Positions 23,001 through 34,900 of a stretch of 64,000 nt of DNA are shown piece by piece. The notes beneath the pieces were generated by a model. The model ran no database searches. It was not told the DNA's origin and saw nothing but the letters and a program-made list of their open reading frames with translations. Positions within the stretch are counted from its first letter, which is position 1, and each line of letters opens with the position of its first letter. Both the position numbers and the translations under genes were made by a program. The DNA lies in contig CM038051.1 in NCBI GenBank assembly GCA_021397845.1, forward strand, positions 14,718,327 to 14,782,326, read 5' to 3'. Source of the stretch: Areca catechu (taxonomy: Eukaryota > Streptophyta > Magnoliopsida > Arecales > Arecaceae).

Positions 23001-26000
23001 CGAAATTTTTAGGGAGGGCACAGATTCATTTGGATACACTGTAGTGATCAGAAGTAAATCAAAGAAAAATCCTAGTAGGTACTACTAAGGAGTAGGTCTA
23101 ATATTATATCAGGATTAAACTTTTTATTTTGCCAAATTTAAAATTTTAAATGATATAGTCTTTTGCAGCTGAATGGTGGGTGCATTTTGGTGGATCTGCT
23201 AAAAACTTGAAGGTTATTGCAGTGAAGATCCTCTCCCAGACGGTGTCCTCCAGTGGATGTGAGCACAACTGGTCTACATTTGGTCTTATCCACTCCAAAC
23301 AGAGGAACCGTCTGAAACAGAAATGCCTCAACGATCTTGTGTATGTATACTATAATTTAAGGTTGAGGCTAAAATGTATTCAGGAAGACGTAGAATTGAA
23401 ATATCCTGATCCCACTGCAAGTTCATATATTGATGAGGATGAAGATCCAATGATTGGGTGGGTCATGGATCAACAGCAGCAGTAGCCAGAGCTTGATGAG
23501 CCAGGATCGCCTCCTCGACCAGCCAGTTTTGTAACTAGTGAAGCTAGGATAGATACTGGACAATGGGCAACAAGTCATGTTCCTCACAGGGCTCCAGCAG
23601 ATACAACACATCGTCCGTCCCCATAATCTAGTAAACCTGGAGACAAAGAAAAAGGAAAGGCAGTTGCACCTCCATCGGAGCACTCAGTCCACTCAGATTC
23701 AGATACCAGAGGCAGTGATGATAGTGCTTCGGATAGTGGAGGATCTAGTGATCAGGGAGGGGCAGGAGGACAGGAGTCGCAGCCACCTAGTCCTATTCGA
23801 TTCATCGGGGAGTCGCAGTTTTTTCATGCCATGCAGGATATAGATCATGGAGCACCATCTGATAGATCTCGTGATACGATTCCATATAGACGACGGGCTC
23901 CGCGTGGTCGTTCGGGACACGATACAGCTGCAGATCTTGCATGTGGAGTAGGATCCTTGAATATATCTGGATCATTCTCATATTCAGGATCCTCTTATCC
24001 GCAGCTACCGGCAGCTTATGGTCCATATGATCCGTATGGTGCATCCGAAACGTCAGCATCCAGTGGTTATTATCCCGAAGCATCTTATGCATCTGATTTT
24101 GTCGCTGGTATATTTGGATTCCCCCATGCACCTGCACTACCATATCGTCAGTTTCTGGACAGCTCTCAGAGTCGGGACATCAGAAAGGAATCTGCGATTA
24201 GTTATGATCCATCACGCATACCTCCTGAGATGAGCTTAGAGGAGTATCATGCTACCTGGCAGAAGGGACACGCCGAATTTCCTAAAGAGTACATATATGA
24301 TCCCTATATTTATGGACATCGTCACTTTACCCGATTCTAGAATTGGTATGTAATTATATGTTTATGCCACATTTTACTTTCATTAATTGCTGATAATCTT
24401 AGTTTAATTATCATTTTTTTTAATTTCAATTGAAAATAGTCCTAAATATTAGTATTTAGTCCTAAACCCTAAAGCAGTACGCCATCCTAAACCCTAAATC
24501 CTAAACTGGCCTAAATCCTAAATCCTAAACAGCTAAACCCTTAAAAAATAAACCCTAAACCCTTAAAAATTAAAATAAAAACCTTAAAATTACAAAAAAA
24601 AAAAAAAAAATCAAAAAAAAAAAATTTGGGGCATACCGGTTTGGACCGGCACGCCATGCCGTACCTTGTGTCGGCACGGTACGGTTCGGTACCGAACCGG
24701 TACTGGCCGGCCACCGGTACGGCATCCGATACCGGTACCGGGAACCTTGATCCAGATACTAGCAACAGGTTCAAATAATAAGCTTATAGATACTTCACAA
24801 AACTAAAATCCGAGTTCAGTGTTTGCAGCATGATGTTTTCAACAGCCCTTGTCAGCCATTATTTGATGTTTCAATCCAGATATCCAAGTTTCATTCAAGA
24901 TTTTTAGCATTTGCGCATTTAGTGATTGGTCATAAGTAAAATTAAAGTCTGAAGTGTGAACAGTTAGTCTGGCTTTAGACATGAAAATAAAATCAGCAGC
25001 ATCAATTTGCACGTTACCTTTTTGTTCCCAGGTTCTAAAGCATTAAGCATTTGTGCAAGAATATCAATAGCACTGCAGGCATTCTCGATTTCTGCAAGGC
25101 TGAACAAAGAAATCTAGTTTCAATTTATAACATCAAATACAGGAGCAGAAACAGAAAAATAACACCTAATTATTACAAACGTAATCGGAATAAAAGGAAA
25201 TTAAATAAAGAGCTGAGGCCTACAGACTGGATTGGAAAAGGAAGCATAATAGGAAGCTGTTATACCTCATTATGCAGCTGTAGGTTTGGTTACTCTTCCT
25301 TTTATTTCATATATCTAATCAGTTTGGTAACTAAAACCCCAAATAAGCTTACAACTTACCACTTACTAGGCTTGAGTATTTAACAGGTACAGGTCACCTC
25401 CACTACCACAAATTTGAATAACACAAAAGGAGTTGGAGTTTGACAAATATGTAAATATAAACAGGCAACAAATCACAAAATCCAGCCATATCTTTTTCAT
25501 AACATGCAGCAAGCAATCCATGACCATTGTCCGTACATTATGATAGATAGAAGTGAAAGGAAAATGAAATCTCATTAAACTGTACTAAGAACTGAGACTG
25601 AAAGCATAGCAAGTCAAATCCATCAAAAACCACAAAGCTTAGGTTCATCTTGACTCTTGATATGAATTAACAAACCACAACTTTCCTTCCTCTATGTATA
25701 GGTATTATTTAATAATTAGCAATTCACTAATTGTAAATGCAGCAATAGAAATGTTAATCTAGAGGCCCTAATATACAAGAAGATTCACTTGTACAACTCC
25801 CCTATGTCTCTAAGCTGCAAGCTTTTGATAAAGAGACAGGTTTATTTGATGACAAATGTGGTTTATCACTTATGTTAATGTAAGATGGCACACAATAGAT
25901 CTAATGAAGGTTTCTTGGATAATTTAATTGCCAGAAGTGGATTGTGAATGCCAGAAGTGGATTGTGAACATATCAAAGGTTACTCTTGCACAAAGTACTT

Positions 26001-29000
26001 GAATCTCAAACAAACACTAGCTATTGAATGTTTAACAATCTATAAATGCCAATTTATTTTATCACTAAATAATTTAAAATAACTCAGTGATAACATGCAC
26101 CTATCTAACAATGGCGAAGTGGATCGAATCTTCATAGCAAGGTCAGTCATACTGGTGCATACCATTCTGTACAGGGCAAAGTGGCAAACAATACCATAGC
26201 AGTATCAAACCGAGACTTGGTATAAGGGCATACTAAGTCTTAGTATGTCAAACCAACACTATACCAACATTGTACCAGTATAATGTCCAATACCAAGATG
26301 GCAAACCTTGCTTCATAAGCTTCAAGAAAGAACATTCTTTAAGAATATGGTCTCAAAAATAGTAAGAGACCTAGAAAATTGTTATTAATAGTAGCAGTAG
26401 CAGTGGTCAGACTTAACAAACTAATATGATACACAATGAAAAAATTACACAACAGTACATGCTGATGTTGCACTCCTGAAAGCATATGACATGCTAATTA
26501 AGTATATTAAAACATTGGGCAAGGGGAGCTACACAACACACGTCAAAGTAAGAATATCCGAACCAACAGAAGACTCAGGTGCCTCTTGTTGATGATCGGG
26601 ATTTGCAGGATTTTGCATAGATTGAGGATAAGATGTCAAAGGCTGTGTCTGCAGAGGAGTAAATACAGGTGCAGATCTCTCGGGCCTTCGAGGAAATACA
26701 GCTCCTGCATGCTGATGGAAAAAATACCTCAGAAAAAATTCAATTTAAGAAGATATGTGTGTGTACGTACATACCAACTCATGCAAGCACCTAAACATGA
26801 ATTATTACTAAAAAGATGCCAAAATAATGTTATCCACCCCAGCAACAGTTCTCTGATGGATGGACATGAGGCAGATTTATCTAAGATAGTTTGCAGAGAG
26901 AAAGCTGCATTTCAAAAAGTAAATATATCTACCACCACCTAACTTGTGCAATATTAGAAGCCTGAAAGCATACCAACAACTCCTGATATGCTGCAAAATA
27001 TTGCGGATATCTTGCCTGTGGACCACCAAATGCTCCTTGCCAAGTATCTATTAACACTAGTACCTTCTCCTTGACATGAATATCAGGTTGCTGCATGGAT
27101 TTAGAATGAGATAATTCAAACTTTTCAAAATGAATCAAGGACAAAAAAGTGGGTAAGGATTACAATGATTCTTGAGATGGTACTGAAACCTTCTTTCTCA
27201 CTATCTTCACCATTTCATGCAGGATATCTTTCTCAGCAACTTGCATGTGGACTAGGTCACCGCAGTTCTTTACCATTGTTTCCAAAAGCTGGTAGAATTT
27301 GAAGCAAGAACACGCTGCCATTAGTCTAGGATTTCTGAAATAACCCAACAGCAACAGTATAACAGAAAAACTGATAATGGTGCCAAGGTTGCAAGGTAAG
27401 AAAACTATAATTACTGATGTATGACAAAGGCATTGTTTTCTCCTCAAGAAATTGCTATGTTTCCTGACTTACCATAGTAAATATTTTTAAAATATCTGTC
27501 ACCCAGATTCTTTGATTTAGCGCAATTAACCACATCCAATGCTTGAGCATGGAAATTTGTGTGACACTGGGACATCACTTGAACACAGCTCCATAAGAAG
27601 AAATTCTTAGATATTGAAAGGATCCAATTCTTAGACACAGCAACCACACCCAAGACATGAACCAGAGTCCATGTAATGTGTCTTAAAATAACTTTCATCC
27701 CTTGACTCAAGAAAACCTTCGATAATTCAATAAATCATAAATGCTAACTAGTACAAATCTATCATCATCAAAAGTGTCAAAGGCAAAAAGACAAAAGTAT
27801 GAACAGAACAATTAAATCAAATAAGTATAAATACTTCAAATAGCCATATATACTTGATAACTCTAGACATTAAGGCTACTATTCTGGGTATAACTGACCA
27901 AAGGTCCAGAACGGACCCCAAGGTGGAATGAAAACCAAAGTTTTTAAAACCTTGAATAAATCTAAAAGATGCTACAGACATGGAAAAACAGATCATAAAA
28001 CTTAAGAAAAGACTTTCATTAAAAAAAAATCATCCCTTGTTTTCGTAAAACCTGTTTCACAAAGTAATCAGGGTTTAGGGTTATTTGTTTTAAGAAACCT
28101 CATAGACAACCAAACAGCCCCCAAGGATCTCCATTTTCTCAAGAATGAACTTCTAATATGCACTTGGACATTTGGCATAAGCTGAATCAGCCTCGACTTT
28201 GACCATAACAAACAAGAAAAATGAAAACATGGTTTTAGATGGGACAGAATTTGGAATGTAAAACATGTATATGCATTAAACAGAACAAAGTTATGCGAAT
28301 CAGGAATGTGCACAGACATCTATCATACTCTGCAGACTCTTCCCTGACGAATATGGACTTAATGATAAATACTCATTTCGCTTAAGTTATAACTGCCCAC
28401 AAGAGTATTAGGGCATCTGATACTGCTGGATCGCCTAATATAAAAAGGGACCACGCTTTGTCACAACAATGATTTACAATAAAATACCTATGACCTAGTG
28501 TTTTGCTATATGAATAACATGGTTAGGTTTAAATTGTTTAATCATGTGTTGTAACAAGGTGTCCTCATGCTTTCCCCTCTTTACCTTGATTTTAAGATGC
28601 TTCACCAGCTTCCCTGAACACCCTCCAAGGTCTCAACATACATGGCATCAGGGTCAGGAAGGGCTTGGAGTTTGAACCTAGTTCCCATCCCACTTGTTTC
28701 CTAAAACATCTGTTGCTTTGATTAGGGAACCTTGAGCTCTTTTTATTAATTTTAGTAAATTAAAAGTTTACATCATAAATCAAGCTAGTATCACAGGCCT
28801 GGTTCATGTCTTGGGTGCTTCACCATGATTAAGCTGGAAAACTTTCCAATAAGAAGTGTGGGTGTTACTCTCAGAAACAGAAAACCTAAGTAACTAGTTG
28901 ATTAGAAAAGTAAACTTCTATCCTTAAGTAGTTGGTTGATCCAGGTCACAATCTTGTCAAACCTTCATACTTACCACATTTATTTTGTCATGGACACTAG

Positions 29001-31928
29001 GAATTCCTGTAGCATTGAATTTTCACAGTTTATGTATCCATACCTTCTAGAGGTAAGGTGTGCATATGAAGAAACAATGTTTTCATATACCAAGTGTCAC
29101 TTTTTAACAGCCTGAATTGGCTGCCTAAGTACAACAGGAACGAAATTTTCATATCATTAAATTGAGAATTAGAGACCTAAAATAAATCTAGCTATTAAAT
29201 GTGTCAAGGAATATCCTAAAATTGTATAAAAAAAGCAGCTGTATTTCCCAACTTTTCAGTTCCCATAATATCCCTGATTATATTTCTTCTTTGAAGGCTT
29301 AAACCATGGCAAACTTCTATGGAAAAAGATTCCAACATTGCTAGACTCTGAGAAGGACGAGTCCAAGAGGGAACTCTTCTTAAGTTGGGATTCTATGATT
29401 CTATACATAATAAGAATTAGATATCCTTCAAAACCCAAATTCATAGTGATTTGTCAGTCATGGCAAAACCTAATCTTATCTAGATTAAGAACAAAATATA
29501 CCAAATAAACCTAAACAAATTTCACAAGGAAGGCACATTAGTGTTTGAGCCACATTAAACTCTTTTAAACTTTATCTTATCTCTAAAATCTTTGGTGGCT
29601 GCAACATGCATTATAGCTAGTATATGTTTGATTTTCTAAAAAGGATAATTAGCGCACCCACATGCATTACGACTAGTGCATGTATATATACATATATATA
29701 CATATACATATACATACATATACATATACATATATAGACATATACATATATATAATATTAAGATTTTAAATCATGTGGGATAGGGTTGTCCCCGTTTTTT
29801 CATGAAATGGGATGCGCCGCCATCCCACTCTGTCCCAATACTTTGGACGAGATTTTCCAAGATATCCCGATCAAGATGCTGAAACGTTAGTAGGATAGTA
29901 CCCCATCCCGATATCCCACAAAACATCCCGCCGGTACCTGAATAATATAATTGTATATACATATATGTTTAACTTTTGAAAAACTGACAATGTCATAAAC
30001 TAAAAATAAAAAGACAGCATATGTTACAGAATATATTAAGCTAAAGTTCCTCTAGTTAGATTGAATCTGATGACTAGATGATAATTGTACTGAAGGATGG
30101 AGACACTAGGAAATAGGTGGAAGAGAGATGAAGTACAGTATGTAAGGTAGCTTAATATAGTATGCAAGGTAGTTTAACTTTGGAAGAGAGATGAAGTACA
30201 GTATGTAAGGTGGACGAGAGATGAAGTACAGTATGGAAGAGAGATGAAGTACAGTATGTAAGGTAGCAGATCAAGTCTTAAGGAAATCCCGAAGTTAAGA
30301 TCAAGGGACTCCCGAAAAAACAGTATTTGTGGCAATTACAAGAAACAGCATGAGATTATCATTGACATGATAGATGCCAATAAAGCAAAAGAACAGAATT
30401 AATAGAAATAATTGTTGTGCTTACCGTCAATGCAAGAAGCTGAACCTTTGGATTCTTATGTCCAAGACGCTTCTTGAGTCCTTTTATGACATCCTTTGCT
30501 TGTCTGGTAAACCAAATATTGGCAAAAACTAAAATATTAGAGAAGTGAAATTACTGATATTCTCTCTTAGATATCACACATCCTCAACCAACAGAAGCCA
30601 TTGCATCAGAGCACATAAATGAAGGAAACATTTTTAATAAGTTTATACTCTTAAAATATACAGATGAACTTCATTGTGTGAATGTTTCTGCATCAGTGCC
30701 ACCATTTTGAAGGTCATGTTCTAGGTCAATTAGCAAGAAAATAGAAGTTTTCATGGTTTGCAATATCCGTATTAAGAAGAAACTAAAATAATATAAATAT
30801 AAGCAGAAGTCCTGATTTCAATCCAAGAGAAAATATACAGTAGATTATGACATCCAAAAATCTAGAAGTCTGGTAATATCTTCCCGCAATATACCATGCA
30901 TACCAAAAATGCATACCAAAAAATGGCTATAAATATAGCAAACCAGAATGCATTTCAAGACATGAGGAATAAAAATACAAGAAAGTCATTTCTATACATA
31001 CATACATACAGATATACATTTACATATACATACATACATATATATATCTATATAATGTGGGCATGCAAGAGCGTTTGTCTATACATGGGAATTTACATGT
31101 ATATGTACTTATGCAATGGAACTGAGTCTAGTAAAATGTGAAGAAAACCATTAGAGAACTCAACGGTTGGGGAATTCTTTTTGATATATGCAGGCTTCAA
31201 AAAAAACAACCTATAGTATGCATTGGATGACAGACCATCCAAAGATGTCGTTTGGACAAGTGCAAGGATGTTGTTGGGACTAAGCTAGGAGGCCAGATCT
31301 CATAAAACAACATGAAGCAACTGTTGTTTCTTGGAGTGAATTAATTAGAAAAACATGAAGTTTCCAACATAGCATGCCAGGGCATATAACAGCAAAACTA
31401 TTAACAAAAAAAACCTAACATTAAAGCACAAAAAATGGTATAGGACAAGAGTTCAAGAAAAGCTAAATGTGCAAGACTAGGTGGGCATGGATGACTAGCC
31501 GAACAAAAACAAGTTGCATTCAATTAAGATGTAAATCTATTTTCCAAGGGCATAATTCATTTTCTTACATTGATTGACATAAACTAATCATTCCAAATAA
31601 ATGGTGATTGCTTAATCAATCAAAATATGATCCACTAAAGTTTGAGAAGTTTCTATGATCAGCTGTCCATTAGACATTAAATCTCCAGCATTGATGCTGA
31701 ATTACTAACTAGAGGAACTTTAAACAAGAGTGAGGCCTATCATCAAACCTAATAAGACCAATTGGTGCTTTACATTACCATGGTGCATTTGGATTCAATT
31801 TGTTTTGCCTGAAAACTTTATTATTTGTTTACCAATAACAAGGATTGAGGTATTGGAGTTAGCACTCGTGGCTGGGTCACCAACTAACAAGCACATGTCA
31901 TGCATTGTCAACATACATACAAACATGT

Positions 31929-31967
<39 letters not shown>

Positions 31968-34900
31968 TGTGATATCCTAAACTGTTAACCGGCCTAGCCA
32001 CCTGAATTAAGCCCAAAGCAGACTCCCAGTCTTCTTCCTGTTGGACTCCCAATCGAAGTTGATGAACGACTTCAAGGAGTCTTCTCCTGTTAGGAATCTT
32101 TTTTCTCAATTGACTCCTAATCGGAATAGGAATCGAAGCCGGAAACAACTGAAATTCCTTCCCTCCCGCTTTATTTAAAGGAAAGAAGGTTTCCCTCCTC
32201 TTCCTGTCAAAGACTAAGGCTCAAACAGAGAGATTCTCTGGTTCTCTTTTTCTTCTCTTAGAAAGTCCTCACTGAGTTCGACGAAATCAGGGCTCAACCA
32301 TCATCGAGAAAGTCGGGGATATAGTTGTCCCGACATGAAGATATCTAACAAAGGGATACTGTGATATGATCAATTAAAGATTTTAGAATTATTTGGATTG
32401 ATTGGAATACGTGTGAGGTAAGTATTGATTCACTTTCTCTAGATCTTTCATTTATATAATATTATTTTGAATATCAAATAAATTATTATTTGATTTATAT
32501 GTGATTTATGAATTCTATGAAATCGTGTTTGAATGAAAATTGGTATGAAATTTCAAAGTAGTATTTCTCATATTATTATTATAATTGTTTATTGATTTGG
32601 TATCGTAGATTTGATTATGAAATATATATTATTCTATAAAAAATTTGATATGAATCAATTTGGACTCTTAGCCTGACTATGGTTTGAACTCTACTAATTA
32701 AAGGTTTATGCATTGATACTTTGAGCTCATGAGTTATATTATAGCCTGGCCATAGGATACAAGTATGATATTCTAGTCTGGCCACAAGATATAAGTGTGG
32801 TATTCCGTTCTTGTCATAGGATATAAGTATGATATTCCAACCTGACTATAGAGCATAAGTGTGGCATTCCGACCCCGCCACAAGATATAAATGTGGTCAT
32901 GGCTAAAGACTAATGAGTTGTATGAAATTTTATTTTGAATCAGATTATTAAATATGATCAGTCTTTCAAATTATATTTTTAAATATGTATATAAATATAT
33001 TAAAGATAGTAAAATTACTAAACTTATATTTTAAAAATAAATTAATTATATTTATACATTAATTAATAATAAATTGTATTTTGACTATTGCATCCTCTAT
33101 TATCATATGAATTATCCAGTTGAAGTCTTCATTACTTACCGGAAAGTCTTCATTAATAATGAATTTTCAAGATTTTTATAAATCTTGAAAATTAAGATAG
33201 TAAGAAAATATAATTTGGAAGAGTGATTAAAAACAGAACTTCGATGTCTTATTTTAGATCACAAATTTTATTAAAGTTTGATGTAAGATCTTTGAGTACT
33301 GTTGGCTTTTGTTAGATATTAAAGTTCATTTCAATGAATCAAATTTTGGACTAAATTTATTGAATATTTATTCTACTGTTGCTTTATAATATCATAAAGA
33401 GATGCCTTGCATGCTTGTAAAGAATGTTTTCCATGAATATATGGCAGTTTCCACGATCCCTGGCTCGCGATTTCAAGTCGGGGGAATGACAATTAATATA
33501 GAATCCGAGCAGAAGTGAATAAATTGACTTATTGAATCAGACTTGAGTATAGGTGGACTAGACACTAAGGACATTGAGACAATAACTTATATTGATTGTA
33601 ATAATTTAAAAACTTATATTTGACACAAGTGCATTAGTGGATTTGAATCAGAGTATGCAACAGAAGATGGTGGTTTGAATTACATTTTAAGCTAATGAGA
33701 ATGATAATTTGACTGGAGATATGATGAAAACTCAATTATGAAATTAGAAGATGATTTTAGTTTGAAAAGAAGTAATCCTAAATTTTTTAATATTGGGCTA
33801 ATACATCGAGCCCGGCCTATGACGAAATCCAACCCAAGAAAAAGCCCAGAACATGCATGAAAAAGCCCAAAAGAGGATTCAAAAAAAAAGGTTTTAGGCC
33901 CGGAGACCATGCACAGCTTGCAGGTGCGCACAGGCATACTACCGACCCAGGTGGTAGCTCCATTTTCCCTTCTTATCATGGCTTACCATGGTCCGTAGGA
34001 GGCTGAGCGGCATACACGTGAGATGAGCATGATCGGCAGCCGATCACGCAAGGAACTGACAGTCATGGCTTGATCCGACTCCAATCAAAACCGCCCAGCG
34101 ATGTTTGCGGCATGATGGAAGCTGATCGGATGGCCAAAAATAGTCCTACAGTCAAAACCTTGTTCCACGTGATCTAGGAGTCTGATTTAGATACAATTTG
34201 GATCATTGGGCTCCTGGTGAGATGTTCTTTGTGCCAGAGACTATAAAAACAAGGACAAAAGACCATGAACGAAGTATGAAGATCCAGAAAGAGGTAAAAG
34301 GTCTCTAAAAAGCTTGTAAAGGCTAAGAGTTGAGAGATTGGAGATTTCTTGTTGAAAGAATTGTACAGGATTGAAAATGAAAGTGCCAATCTTGTAAGTT
34401 TTATTTTTCTCATAATGAAACCCTGTATACCCAATTAATTATACCTTTTATTCTATTTTTTTTCTTATTTCTCTTGCGGCATTGACACCAATAATCATGA
34501 TCTTGGAATAGGGAATCCGTATTCCGCATGAGAGATTTTCCGAGAAAATGGTACCAGTATAGTTGGTACCACAATAACTAGTATCAAAGTTCCAAATTAT
34601 TCGTGTTGATCAAGATCAAAGAAAATGACAAGCACGATCAAAGTTGACATCAATCGGTTCGATGGAAAGAGCAGTTTCTTTCTCTGACAAGCAAGGATGA
34701 TAGATGTGCTCATCCAGTAGGATTCATCAATGCTCTCATATATGATGAGAGACCAGCCACCATGGAAGAGAAGACTTGGAGGCGATACCAGATGCAAGCG
34801 GTGAGCATGATATGCTTATACTTGATAAATGAGAAGTGATCCATATATTGAGCAAGACTTTTCCGATAGCACTGTGGACAAAACTCGAGAAGTTGTACAT

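Larger units (their letters stand above)
19904..24749 (+). mobile_element. hAT transposon 1 (4,846 bp) inside TOL intron 6
   Basis: It is flanked by a perfect 8-bp duplication ATCCAGAT (19896-19903 and 24750-24757). It has short inverted ends CAAGGTTC / GAACCTTG. Subterminal regions are packed with GAACCGG-type motifs on the left and GGTACCG-type motifs on the right. The interior carries a broken hAT transposase gene on the plus strand, opposite to the host gene. Confidence 0.93.
19213..25017 (-). other. TOL intron 6 with hAT insertion
   Basis: 5,805 bases, of which 4,846 are the hAT element. Without it the intron would be about 950 bases. Confidence 0.85.
25100..26541 (-). other. TOL intron 5
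   Basis: 1,442 AT-rich bases containing a perfect-looking 20-bp direct repeat (25930-25969) and a small hAT-like MITE (26138-26310). I see no gene. Confidence 0.7.
27289..30424 (-). other. TOL intron 2
   Basis: 3,136 bases, AT-rich. They contain a (TA/CA)-rich microsatellite at about 29680-29758, a small hAT-like MITE and a 30-bp minisatellite. Otherwise I see nothing. Confidence 0.7.

Noticed and set aside
31795..32148. 117-residue minus-strand frame
   Set aside because: Runs through an (AT)n microsatellite (YIYIYIY) and an LTR edge; not a gene.
33492..33790. Interior of the gypsy-like element considered as a gene
   Set aside because: AT-rich, no frame of useful length, no domain.
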